DNA of 64,000 nt from Winogradskyella bathintestinalis (GTDB lineage Bacteria > Bacteroidota > Bacteroidia > Flavobacteriales > Flavobacteriaceae). The stretch is taken from positions 466,702 through 530,701 of the forward strand of contig NZ_JASDDK010000002.1 in NCBI RefSeq assembly GCF_030407435.1, in the 5' to 3' direction. Below are positions 20,495 to 29,614 of the stretch, one piece after another. A program made the translations under genes and the position numbers. Each line of letters opens with the position of its first letter. The first letter of the stretch is position 1. A model generated the notes under the pieces. It was not told where the DNA came from and searched no databases. It worked only from the letters and a program-made list of their open reading frames with translations.

Positions 20495-22030
20495 TTATTC
20501 CCACTCAATAGTCGCTGGTGGTTTTGAGCTAATGTCATAAACAACTCTATTCACCCCTTTCACTTTATTAATTATCTCGTTAGATGTTTTTTGCAAAAAC
20601 TCATACGGTAAATTTACCCAATCTGCCGTCATACCATCTGTACTTTCTACTGCTCTTAAAGCTACGCATTTTTCATAGGTACGCTCATCTCCCATTACTC
20701 CTACACTATTTACAGGTAACAACATAGCACCTGCTTGCCAAACTTTATCGTACAAATTCCAAGAGCGTAAGTTATTTATAAATACGGCATCAACCTCTTG
20801 TAATATACGTACTTTTTCAGCTGTAATATCACCGAGAATTCTGATCGCTAAACCAGGTCCTGGAAAAGGGTGACGACCCAACAATTGTTTATCCATATTC
20901 ATGGAAGCGCCAACGCGTCTTACCTCATCTTTAAATAATGCTTTTAGAGGCTCAACAACTTTAAGTTTCATAAAATCTGGCAACCCCCCAACATTATGAT
21001 GACTTTTTATAGTAGCACTTGGTCCACCTGTAGCAGAAACACTTTCTATAACATCTGGATAAATAGTGCCTTGAGCTAACCATTTTACCTCCTTAATCTC
21101 ATGCGCTTCATCATCAAAAACTTCAATAAATACACGACCAATCGCTTTTCTCTTCAATTCTGGATCACTCAATCCTTTTAATGCATCCAAAAAGCGTGCC
21201 GAAGCATCTACACCTTTAACATTTAATCCCATGCCTTCGTATTGCGTAAGGACATCTTCAAACTCATTTTTTCGTAATAAGCCATTATTCACAAAAATGC
21301 AATACAAATTTTTCCCAATCGCTTTATGTAATAACATGGCTGCTACAGAAGAATCTACACCACCTGACAACCCTAAAACTACTTTATCGTTACCGATTTT
21401 AGTCTTTAGATAATCGACGGTTTCTTCAACAAAAGATTGTGGAGTCCAATCTTGTTCTACTTCTGCTATTTTAACTAAAAAATTCTTTAATAATTGTGCA
21501 CCATCTGTAGAATGATAAACTTCTGGATGAAACTGAATAGCATAGGTTAGTTCTCCCTCAATTTTAAAAGCAGCATTTTCAACATCACTTGTACTTGCTA
21601 AAAGCACACCATTTGTTGGTAATTGCTTTATAGTATCACTATGGCTCATCCAAACTTGGCTACCTTTGTGAATATTTTCAAAGAAAACCTCATCTGATTT
21701 TACAAAACTTAAATTTGCTCTTCCATATTCTCGAGAATTGGATTCAGCAACTTCGCCACCTGAAAAATGAGCTAAATATTGAGCACCGTAACAAACGGCT
21801 AACATTGGTTTTTTTCCTCTAATATTATCTAATTCAGGATGGAGTGCACTTTCTCCTCTGACGGAATTAGGACTACCAGATAATATAACAGCCTTAAAGC
21901 TTTCTGAATCTGCTGGAATTTTGTTGTAGGGATGAATTTCGCAATAGATGTTTAACTCTCTAACTCTGCGCGCAATAAGCTGTGTGTATTGCGATCCGAA
22001 ATCTAATATTAGGATTTTGTTGTGTTGCAT
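20495..22030 (-). CDS. guaA: GMP synthase (glutamine-hydrolysing)
   Basis: 511 residues from the chosen start [22 protein letters not shown]; an ATG two codons earlier is possible but unusual. The amidotransferase domain has the nucleophile in [11 protein letters not shown] and the His-Glu pair in [11 protein letters not shown]. The ATP pyrophosphatase has the PP-loop [14 protein letters not shown], and the dimerisation domain ends in the standard [10 protein letters not shown]. It converts XMP to GMP. Its upstream region holds a 35-bp array of degenerate 7-bp units 18-52 bases before the start. Confidence 0.97.
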   Translation of the reverse strand: MQHNKILILDFGSQYTQLIARRVRELNIYCEIHPYNKIPADSESFKAVILSGSPNSVRGESALHPELDNIRGKKPMLAVCYGAQYLAHFSGGEVAESNSREYGRANLSFVKSDEVFFENIHKGSQVWMSHSDTIKQLPTNGVLLASTSDVENAAFKIEGELTYAIQFHPEVYHSTDGAQLLKNFLVKIAEVEQDWTPQSFVEETVDYLKTKIGNDKVVLGLSGGVDSSVAAMLLHKAIGKNLYCIFVNNGLLRKNEFEDVLTQYEGMGLNVKGVDASARFLDALKGLSDPELKRKAIGRVFIEVFDDEAHEIKEVKWLAQGTIYPDVIESVSATGGPSATIKSHHNVGGLPDFMKLKVVEPLKALFKDEVRRVGASMNMDKQLLGRHPFPGPGLAIRILGDITAEKVRILQEVDAVFINNLRSWNLYDKVWQAGAMLLPVNSVGVMGDERTYEKCVALRAVESTDGMTADWVNLPYEFLQKTSNEIINKVKGVNRVVYDISSKPPATIEWE

Positions 22031-22047
22031 GTGCAAAAATAGTGATT

Positions 22048-22082
22048 GATTTGGGATTTACGATTTACGATATGTGATTTTT
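22048..22082. repeat. degenerate heptamer array upstream of guaA
   Basis: Five consecutive 7-bp units: GATTTGG, GATTTAC, GATTTAC, GATATGT, GATTTTT. On the transcribed strand the core unit reads GTAAATC. The array lies directly upstream of the guaA start, in the likely promoter or leader. A matching array in the same register lies upstream of rimO. Confidence 0.7.
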
Positions 22083-22198
22083 TAAATTAATTTTTAACAT
22101 AAAACCACAATTCTCGAAATCAGTTATTCTACGTTTGAGTTACGTTATCCTAAGGTCAAATTATTCAACAACGTAAGCCTTCAATTTTTATTTAAAAC

Positions 22199-23569
22199 TT
22201 AAACCATACTTTCTAAAATCATCTCAATATCGCGCTCTGTAGTATCAGGATTTATAAAACAAAATCGCGAACAGGTTTCATATGTATCCCCGTTCTTCCA
22301 TTTGGTCGGCGTTACTAAAGCAAACCCTTTTTGATGGTTTTCATACGTCCAATGTGTATAATCTTCGGGTGCCCAACCTTTTCTACGATACAGCACACAA
22401 GATAAACTAGGCTCCCTAACTAATTCTAAATCGGGATGCTCTTCTATCATTCTACCTGCAATTTGAGCCAATTCCAAACCGCGTTCTACAGCTTCTTTAT
22501 AACGGTCCGTTCCATGTGTTGCCAATGAAAACCACAATGGTAAACCTCTAACTCGGCGTGTAAGTTGAATTTGATAATCTGTTGGATTAAAACCGTGTGC
22601 TCCCTCATCTTTAAATATTTCGAGATAAGAGCCTTGTTGTGAATGAGCATTTTTTGCCAACTCCATATTCTTATAAATAACGGCACCACAATCATACGGG
22701 GAAAACATCCATTTGTGAGGATCGATAGTAATACTATCTGCTTTTTCAATACCATTAAACAAATGACGAACAGAATCGGCGACCAATGCACCGCCTCCGT
22801 ATGCGGCATCAACATGAAACCATAATTGTTCTTCAGCGCATATTTTGGCAACACTTTGTAAATCGTCAATAATACCTGCATTTGTTGTTCCGCCCGTAGC
22901 TACAACAGCAAACAAACATTTTCTTTGATGTTCACTTAAAGATAAAATTGTTTCTTGAAGCGCTTCACCTGTTAAATGTTCTTCTGAATCTACCAACACA
23001 ATATCAACGTCAGCAACTTTTGCCATGGCTTTTATTGAAGAATGTGCGCCCATTGAAGTAATAATCAAACCTTTCTCTCGCTTATATTTTGGATTTTCTC
23101 TCCAGTGCTCCCTAGCCGTAACTATTGCAGATAAATTAGCCGCTGTGCCACCACTTGTAAACACACCGAAAGCCCCTTCTGGCAAACCAGTTAAAGAAAT
23201 AATCCATTTCATGGCTTCATTTTCACAAAAAATCCCGCCTGCACCTTCCATCCAATAGGCTCCATGAATACTAGATGCTGAAGTAATTAAATCGAACATA
23301 ATAGCTGCCTTGGTTGGCGATGCCGGTACAAAAGCTAAATTACGAGGATGGTCTACAGGAACATTTGTATTTGCCAAATGCGCTTTCCACAAGTTGAAAG
23401 CATACTCTCCACCAACTCCTTTTGCTGTTACAGTTTCCCCTACTGCTGCTTTTAACTCTTCGGCTTTTCTTGGTTTTCCTATTTGATGTTCTGTTGCGGA
23501 AACTCTACCGATGACATATTTCATGACATCTAATGTCATTTCAATTAACTCTATATCGATATGGTGCAT
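22199..23569 (-). CDS. pyridoxal-phosphate-dependent group II decarboxylase
   Basis: 456 residues. The PLP lysine is Lys 286 in SITIDPHKWMFSPYDCG; Asp 254 in WFHVDAAYGGG should bind the pyridine nitrogen; FGVFTSGGTAANLSAIVTAR provides phosphate contacts. This is the Pyridoxal_deC family, which includes glutamate, diaminobutyrate, tyrosine and aromatic amino acid decarboxylases. The length suits single-domain members, but the substrate cannot be assigned. The start follows the bshC stop by three bases on the same strand, so the two are almost certainly co-transcribed. Confidence 0.9.
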   Translation of the reverse strand: MHHIDIELIEMTLDVMKYVIGRVSATEHQIGKPRKAEELKAAVGETVTAKGVGGEYAFNLWKAHLANTNVPVDHPRNLAFVPASPTKAAIMFDLITSASSIHGAYWMEGAGGIFCENEAMKWIISLTGLPEGAFGVFTSGGTAANLSAIVTAREHWRENPKYKREKGLIITSMGAHSSIKAMAKVADVDIVLVDSEEHLTGEALQETILSLSEHQRKCLFAVVATGGTTNAGIIDDLQSVAKICAEEQLWFHVDAAYGGGALVADSVRHLFNGIEKADSITIDPHKWMFSPYDCGAVIYKNMELAKNAHSQQGSYLEIFKDEGAHGFNPTDYQIQLTRRVRGLPLWFSLATHGTDRYKEAVERGLELAQIAGRMIEEHPDLELVREPSLSCVLYRRKGWAPEDYTHWTYENHQKGFALVTPTKWKNGDTYETCSRFCFINPDTTERDIEMILESMV

Positions 23570-23572
23570 GAA

Positions 23573-25171
23573 TTATTTTAAATTTAAAATTAAGAACTTT
23601 CCTTTTAATGGCTCTAAACGCTTTATCAACGCAGGAATCAATTCGTCGCCATATTCCAAATACAATTCCGAAAAATTAGTATTCCGCTCTTGTAAACTTT
23701 GATTTGGAAAAAGTTGTTCTTGCAATTCTGTGGAACGGCTAATTTGGTCAGCTAATTTCTTTTTTTGGGCTTTAAGCAATCGCTTTTCAAGATGTTTTAG
23801 GCCCTTGATCTGTTTCACCTCTTGCGCCTTCACTGCACCAATAAACGACTTATCCGTGTCTTCTGCAAGTTGGTACATCTCATCAAAATGTTTTACCAAA
23901 TGCTGCATTTGTTTTGAAAAATCGATATCAATATTTGAAATTTTCCGAACCCTTTTATTAATAAAAGAATGTCTATCTAAAAATAAATCGTTGTCTGAAA
24001 TATTTAATTTTTCAAGTTTATCGGTTTGCTTTTGCGTTTTAATTAATGCTGAATTTCTTAATAGTAACATCGGAAATGTCACATCTTGAGCTTCAAAATT
24101 AGACTTTAATTGTAACCAATAAATAAGTTCGCCACCACCACCAATGTAGCAGAGGTTTGGTAAAATAACCTCCTGATATAAAGGACGCATAATGACATTA
24201 GGTGAAAAACGCTCTGGTACTTCATCGAGATGTTTTAGTAACTCACTTTCGCTCCATGTTATGTCGGTATCTAAAACCGAATAGACACCATTAATTTCAA
24301 CAATACGTTCTCGCAAGCCATTCTTAATATAAAATAGGTTGATTTCTCTGGGATTGACTTGAATTTTCAACCCTAAATCTTCCAATTTCTTATTGGTTTT
24401 AGAAACTGTTTTAAAGGCTGTTTGCTTCAACATTTCTTTTTTCATCTGAGGAATAAAAGAACGTTTCAAATCTTTATCATCCGCATCTAAAATGACTAAG
24501 CCATATTCTGCAAATAACTCATTAGCTAAATACCGTGTAGCATCGGCTAAATTATTGTGATTTAAATACGCTTCCTTAAACCAAGATTTTAATTGCTGTG
24601 CATTTCTACCTTCCCCAAATTCAGATTTAACCACTTTATAAACCTCTTCTAAACCTTCTAAATTAAATTGACCTACGGCTCCTGTTTGGCTAGAATTCCA
24701 TTGGATCTTTTTACCTTTAAAAGTGAAAAAATTAATTTCATCAAAATCGTGATCCTCGGAAGCCATCCAATAAATAGGCACGAAATTATTTTTAGGATAC
24801 GCTTCTTTTAGTTGTTTAGTTAAATTTATAGTAGAAATGATTTTGTACAGGAAATAGAGTGGCCCTGTAAACAAATTTAATTGATGGCCAGTAGTGATGG
24901 TAAAGGTATTTTCAGAAGCCAAACTATCAATGTTATCATTAGTTGCATCTGAAATTTGGAGCGTTTTGTATTGCGATTTCAAGCATTCAACCAAAACTGT
25001 CCTTGATTTTGATTTTACAGATGCACGTTTTTCTGCAAGCTGTGTTTCAAAATTTTCTAGGTTAGGAAAGTGATGGTAAAATTTCTTTAATTCGTCTTTC
25101 TCAGCGAGATAGTCGCATATAAAATCCGAAAAATAATTGGTTTCCTTAAACGGAATATAGTTGGTTGGCAT
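23573..25171 (-). CDS. bshC: bacillithiol biosynthesis cysteine-adding enzyme BshC
   Basis: 532 residues from the chosen start MPTNYIPFKETNYFSDFICDY; an ATG four codons upstream is an alternative. Family features are TITTGHQLNLFTGPLYFLYKI, FVPIYWMASEDHDFDEIN (the nucleotide-binding fold) and SPNVIMRPLYQEVILPNLCYIGGGGELIYW, followed by a long coiled-coil segment (about 430-500). BshC attaches cysteine to glucosaminyl-malate, the last step of bacillithiol synthesis. BshA and BshB are not in the window. The PLP decarboxylase follows at once. Confidence 0.94.
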   Translation of the reverse strand: MPTNYIPFKETNYFSDFICDYLAEKDELKKFYHHFPNLENFETQLAEKRASVKSKSRTVLVECLKSQYKTLQISDATNDNIDSLASENTFTITTGHQLNLFTGPLYFLYKIISTINLTKQLKEAYPKNNFVPIYWMASEDHDFDEINFFTFKGKKIQWNSSQTGAVGQFNLEGLEEVYKVVKSEFGEGRNAQQLKSWFKEAYLNHNNLADATRYLANELFAEYGLVILDADDKDLKRSFIPQMKKEMLKQTAFKTVSKTNKKLEDLGLKIQVNPREINLFYIKNGLRERIVEINGVYSVLDTDITWSESELLKHLDEVPERFSPNVIMRPLYQEVILPNLCYIGGGGELIYWLQLKSNFEAQDVTFPMLLLRNSALIKTQKQTDKLEKLNISDNDLFLDRHSFINKRVRKISNIDIDFSKQMQHLVKHFDEMYQLAEDTDKSFIGAVKAQEVKQIKGLKHLEKRLLKAQKKKLADQISRSTELQEQLFPNQSLQERNTNFSELYLEYGDELIPALIKRLEPLKGKFLILNLK

Positions 25172-25285
25172 ACGTAAATTCAATTAAGGCATAAATATAA
25201 TACTCTTCAATTTTTTATCTGCTAATTTTTAGTTAATTCAGTTGCACTACCTATCTTTAAACTTTTCATCATAAATATCATTTAA

Positions 25286-27775
25286 ATGCAAAAAATAGTT
25301 TTAATTCTGTGGGTCGTTTTTGGTAGTTTCACGTTAACATCGGCTCAAAATCTTCAATCCCCAAGTAGTTTTTTAGGTTACGATATCGGCACGCAATTTA
25401 GTCGCCACCACCAAGTAATTGATTATTTTAAATCAGTGGCTAAAACCCTTCCAAATCAAGTTATATTAAAAGAATATGGTAACACCTATGAGCGAAGAGG
25501 CTTGCACTTGGCCTATATATCTAGCGAAGCAAATATTAAAAACCTCGAAACAATTCGTGAAAATAATTTAAAACAAATTGGCTTATTAGAAGGCAACCCA
25601 ACTTCTACAGACGTCGCAATTGTTTGGCTAAGCTACAATGTACATGGCAACGAAGCGTCGAGTACTGAGGCGGCGATGCTAACTATTTATAAATTACTTA
25701 CAGAACACCAAGGTTTACTTAAAAATACTGTAGTAATTATGGATCCAAGTGTTAATCCAGATGGTCGCGATCGTTATGTTAATTGGTATAATGAAACAAA
25801 AAGTACACCTTTCGATATTGACAGTAATGCCAATGAACACAATGAACCTTGGCCTGGTGGTCGTCCTAATCATTATCTATTTGACCTCAACAGAGATTGG
25901 GCTTGGGCAACGCAAGTAGAAACACAACAACGTTTGCTTGTTTATAACAAATGGATGCCTCATGTACATGTCGATTTTCATGAACAAGGCATTAACGAAC
26001 CCTATTATTTTGCACCAGCAGCAGAGCCGTTTCATGAAATTATATCTGATTGGCAACGTGATTTTCAAACACAAATAGGTAAAAACCATGCTAAATATTT
26101 TGATGCTGAAGGTTGGTTGTTCTTTACCAGAGAACGTTTCGATTTGTTGTATCCGAGCTATGGCGACACCTACCCAACATTTATGGGTGCTATAGGCATG
26201 ACTTATGAACAAGCAGGACACGGAAGAGCTGGTTTAGGCATACGTAATGATGAAGGTGAAGTTTTAACATTAATTGATCGATTAACGCATCACACCACCG
26301 CTGGGATTTCAACGGTTGAAATGGCTTCTAAAAATGCCGAAAAATTAAATTCTGAATTTGCACAATTCTTTGATAATTCCAACTTAAAATACAAGAGCTA
26401 CGTTATTAAGGGTAATGAAGATCGCCTAAATCGTTTGAAAACACTTTTAAGCAAACACAACATCACTTACGAAAACGCATTAGCCTCTAAAATTTCTGGA
26501 TATAATTATACTACAGGTCAACAAACAAATTTGAATGTTGATAACAATGCGCTCGTGGTACAAACTAATCAGCCCAAAGGCAAAATGGTAAAATCGTTGT
26601 TTGAACCCAATACCAAACTTTCGGATTCTTTAACTTATGATATTACAGCATGGTCACTGCCTTATGCTTATGGATTAGATGCTATAGCGAGTACTACAGA
26701 AGTAGCCGGTAATACATTGTCTGACCCTAAAGTTCTTCAAACATTAAATGATGCCTATGGTTATGTGAGTAAATGGAATTCTATGGAAGATGCTCAGTTC
26801 TTAACCGAATTATTACGCCAAAATTTTAAAGTACGTTTTACTGAAAAGCCATTCAGTTCAAATAACAAAAAATTTAATCGGGGCGCATTAATTATTACTA
26901 AAGGAGACAATAAGCATATTGATAAAATGGTTTCAAAACTAAATACCATTGCGCAACATCATGCACAACCATTAACAGCAATTAATACAGGATTTTCTCA
27001 AACCATACCCGATATTGGCTCGCCAGATATTAAATTATTGAATAAACAAAAGGTTGCTGTGCTCTCTGGTGAAGGTACTAACTCATTGAATTATGGTGAA
27101 ATTTGGCATTTCTTTGAACAGCAATTACAGTATCCACTTACCTCAATTAATACAAGGGATTTTGCCAAAATTAATTTAGACAACTATACTATTTTAATTC
27201 TTCCTAATGGGTATTATAATAATGTATTAAACGATGAAAATATGGCCAAATTAAAAACTTGGGTCAGCGCAGGAGGTAAAGTAATTGCGATTGATGGTGC
27301 CTTACAAAGTTTTGCTGGAAAAGATGGTTTTAGCTTAAAATTCAAAAAATCTGACGATGAAGAAGAAGATAAAAAGATCCAAAATCTTACACCTTATGCT
27401 GATCGTGAACGCGAATCTAGTAACGACTTAATTACAGGTGCCATTTTTAATACCAAAGTAGATAACACACATCCTATGGCTTTTGGTTATGACACTAATT
27501 ATTTTACCTTAAAATTAGGGAACTCAGCTTACAGTTTATTAGATAGTGGTTATAACATCGCTTACCTAGATGATACTAAAGTATATTCTGGTTTCGCTGG
27601 ACAAAATGCCGTGAAAAATTTAGAACAAACTTTAGTTTTTGGCGAAGAACGCATGGGTAGTGGCAGCTTTATTTACATGGTAGATAATATACTTTTTAGA
27701 AGCTTCTGGGAAAATGGAAAATTGTTTTTGGTAAATGCTATTTTTATGGTGAATAATAATGCTTATGAGTTGTAA
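25286..27775 (+). CDS. secreted M14 family zinc carboxypeptidase with amidotransferase-like C-domain
   Basis: 829 residues with a signal peptide (cleavage near LTSAQ). The zinc ligands are His 120 and Glu 123 (NVHGNEASSTEAAM) and His 232 (HVDFHEQG); the general base is Glu 308 (TYEQAGHGRAG); Arg 203 in NRDWAWA is a likely substrate contact. Residues about 560-700 resemble a class I glutamine amidotransferase-like Rossmann domain (VAVLSGEGTNSLNYGEIWHF, then TILILPNGYYNNVL and VSAGGKVIAIDGAL) without an evident catalytic cysteine. It probably trims peptides in the periplasm or outside the cell. It is divergent from bshC. Confidence 0.92.
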   Translation: MQKIVLILWVVFGSFTLTSAQNLQSPSSFLGYDIGTQFSRHHQVIDYFKSVAKTLPNQVILKEYGNTYERRGLHLAYISSEANIKNLETIRENNLKQIGLLEGNPTSTDVAIVWLSYNVHGNEASSTEAAMLTIYKLLTEHQGLLKNTVVIMDPSVNPDGRDRYVNWYNETKSTPFDIDSNANEHNEPWPGGRPNHYLFDLNRDWAWATQVETQQRLLVYNKWMPHVHVDFHEQGINEPYYFAPAAEPFHEIISDWQRDFQTQIGKNHAKYFDAEGWLFFTRERFDLLYPSYGDTYPTFMGAIGMTYEQAGHGRAGLGIRNDEGEVLTLIDRLTHHTTAGISTVEMASKNAEKLNSEFAQFFDNSNLKYKSYVIKGNEDRLNRLKTLLSKHNITYENALASKISGYNYTTGQQTNLNVDNNALVVQTNQPKGKMVKSLFEPNTKLSDSLTYDITAWSLPYAYGLDAIASTTEVAGNTLSDPKVLQTLNDAYGYVSKWNSMEDAQFLTELLRQNFKVRFTEKPFSSNNKKFNRGALIITKGDNKHIDKMVSKLNTIAQHHAQPLTAINTGFSQTIPDIGSPDIKLLNKQKVAVLSGEGTNSLNYGEIWHFFEQQLQYPLTSINTRDFAKINLDNYTILILPNGYYNNVLNDENMAKLKTWVSAGGKVIAIDGALQSFAGKDGFSLKFKKSDDEEEDKKIQNLTPYADRERESSNDLITGAIFNTKVDNTHPMAFGYDTNYFTLKLGNSAYSLLDSGYNIAYLDDTKVYSGFAGQNAVKNLEQTLVFGEERMGSGSFIYMVDNILFRSFWENGKLFLVNAIFMVNNNAYEL

Positions 27776-28024
27776 TTAAGCGAACGTTTTTTAAAATAAG
27801 AAATGTAAAGCTTCAAGATTTCGCGCACTATGTATACAATTATTTCCTAACCGAACGCCAATGACAAAAGCACTATATTAGACCTGTACAAGAGGCTTTT
27901 AAAGCTTAAAAAGGGCAGACCTTAACTACGCAAACAGCACAGCAATTTCCTAAATGATTTTATAGATTAAAAGTGAAGTGAATTAAAAGTTTATTATCTT
28001 TATTTCTAACAAAATTCTTAAAAA

Positions 28025-28396
28025 ATGAAATTAGGAGCATTTTCCATAAGTCTAGCCGTTAAAGATATCAAAGCGTCCAAAGCCTTTTATGAAAGCTTAG
28101 GATTTTCTGTATTCGCCGGAGATATGGAAAAAAATTACCTCATTTTGAAAAATGAAGAAACGCTCATTGGCTTATTTCAAGGCATGTTTGAAAATAACAT
28201 TCTAACTTTTAATCCTGGTTGGGACCAAAGTGCCAATCCACTTCAAAACTTTAATGATGTACGAACTATTCAGAAACATTTAAAAAGCAAAAACATACAG
28301 CTAGAACACGAAGCTGATGAATCTACTACAGGACCTGCAAGTTTTGTGGTTTTAGATCCCGATGGGAACGCGATTTTGATTGACCAACATATTTAA
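28025..28396 (+). CDS. VOC (glyoxalase/bleomycin-resistance) family protein
   Basis: 123 residues. The opening [25 protein letters not shown] is the standard first beta-alpha-beta module, and [17 protein letters not shown] is the closing metal-site strand. The protein is a small cytosolic dimer-type VOC member; substrates range from antibiotics to methylglyoxal adducts and cannot be assigned. It lies 31 bases upstream of the broken SET gene, in a region that shows gene decay, but this frame is intact. Confidence 0.9.
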   Translation: MKLGAFSISLAVKDIKASKAFYESLGFSVFAGDMEKNYLILKNEETLIGLFQGMFENNILTFNPGWDQSANPLQNFNDVRTIQKHLKSKNIQLEHEADESTTGPASFVVLDPDGNAILIDQHI

Positions 28397-28427
28397 GGTT
28401 ATAATTCAATTTATATTTTTAAATCAT

Positions 28428-29018
28428 ATGATACATCCAAAAACTGCATTAAAATTTATAAACGACAGCATTGGTTATGGGGTTGTGGCCACAGAGTTTA
28501 TTCCCGCCGGAACTATAACATGGGCCTTAGACGATTTAGATAGAGCGTTTACTCCAGATGCAGTTAAAGCAATGGATTCGGTTTATAAAAATATTATGGA
28601 TACGTATTCCTATAGGAATAATAAAGGCAACTTTGTGTTGTGTTGGGATAATGGGCGCTTTGTAAATCACAGTTTTAGAGCCAATTGTCTCACAACGGCT
28701 TATGATTTTGAAATTGCCATTAGAGATATATAAAGAGGGGAACAATTAACTGATGATTATGGATATTTAAATATTACCGAACCTTTTTAACCTGTCGATG
28801 AAGGCACAAAAAGAAAAGTGGTTTATCCAGATGATTTGGTAAACTTTCATAAAACTTGGGATAAACAACTCACGGATGTTTTTGATAGAATAACTGATCA
28901 CAACCAACCCTTAAAAGTGCTATTAAAAGATGACTTATGGCACAAAATAGAGCGTATAGTTTTTGGTAAAGAAACCATGGATTCTATTCTAAAAAATTAT
29001 TATAACGTAGAAAAATAA
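28428..29018 (+). pseudogene. SET-domain protein gene with two in-frame TAA codons
   Basis: Reading one frame from ATG gives 196 residues interrupted twice, at 28731-28733 and 28788-28790. The N-terminal part has IGYGVVATEFIPAGTITWAL and NGRFVNHSFRANC, the SET core motifs. The first TAA precedes RGEQLTDDYGYLN, the closing SET motif (GEELTxDYG in the family); the second precedes PVDEGTKRKVVYPDDLVNFH. In both places Glu would fit, so each is a plausible GAA-to-TAA change. There is no frameshift. The truncated product would lose the substrate and SAM site, so the gene is most likely dead. Read-through is possible but unsupported. Confidence 0.85.
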
Positions 29019-29068
29019 CCAAACGACACCTATAAGATATTCACTAAGGTATTGCCAATACTAAAACT

Positions 29069-29611
29069 ATGGAAAAAGCACTGCAAACCATGATTGACAA
29101 TATGCCAGAGAAAACTGGTAAATCATTAGAGCAATGGAAAAAAATTTTAACGACCAAAGCTTTCTCAAAACACTCAGAAGGAGTTAATTTTCTTAAGAAA
29201 GAACATAATGTTACACATGGTTTTGCCAATACTATTGTAACACTCTCTAAAGAAGAAAATAATTCAGCCGAAGATTTAGTATCCACTCAGTACAAAGGCA
29301 AAGAATCGCTAATTCCTATTTTTGAAAGACTACTAACAGCTGTAAAGCAATTTGGAAATGATGTTACGATTACTCCAAAAAAAACAAGTGTGAGTGTGAT
29401 TAGAAAACGGCAATTTGTACTGATAAAACCAGCTACAAAAACTCGCATCGATTTGGGATTAAAACTTCCAAACAAACCAACTACAGATCGACTTGAGAAT
29501 TCCGGACCATTTGGTACCATGTGCACACACAGAGTTCAAATCACTGCTGTTGAAGATGTGGATGATGAATTGATTAAATGGATGAAAGAAGCGTATCTGC
29601 TGGCCATTTAG
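29069..29611 (+). CDS. DUF4287/DUF5655 domain protein
   Basis: 180 residues. The N-terminal 65 residues (ALQTMIDNMPEKTGKSLEQW, HNVTHGFANTIV) fit DUF4287; the rest (YKGKESLIPIFERLLTAVKQFG, VTITPKKTSVSVIRKRQFVLI, ending DDELIKWMKEAY) fits DUF5655. Such proteins are soluble, often sit near other small stand-alone genes, and have no known role. The frame is intact although the SET gene 50 bases upstream is broken. It converges on the M23 peptidase with three bases between stops. Confidence 0.85.
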   Translation: MEKALQTMIDNMPEKTGKSLEQWKKILTTKAFSKHSEGVNFLKKEHNVTHGFANTIVTLSKEENNSAEDLVSTQYKGKESLIPIFERLLTAVKQFGNDVTITPKKTSVSVIRKRQFVLIKPATKTRIDLGLKLPNKPTTDRLENSGPFGTMCTHRVQITAVEDVDDELIKWMKEAYLLAI

Positions 29612-29614
29612 AAA

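Noticed and set aside
22048-22082. CRISPR-like array
   Set aside because: Units are 7 bp with no spacers; the same applies to the microsatellite, and no cas genes exist here.
22486-22881. 131-codon frame in another phase inside the PLP decarboxylase gene
   Set aside because: The main frame has full catalytic motifs; this is a by-product of its codons.
28428-29018. Reassigned TAA (alternative genetic code or recoding) in the SET gene
   Set aside because: Many intact genes in the window end in TAA, so the code is standard, and no recoding signal was seen.
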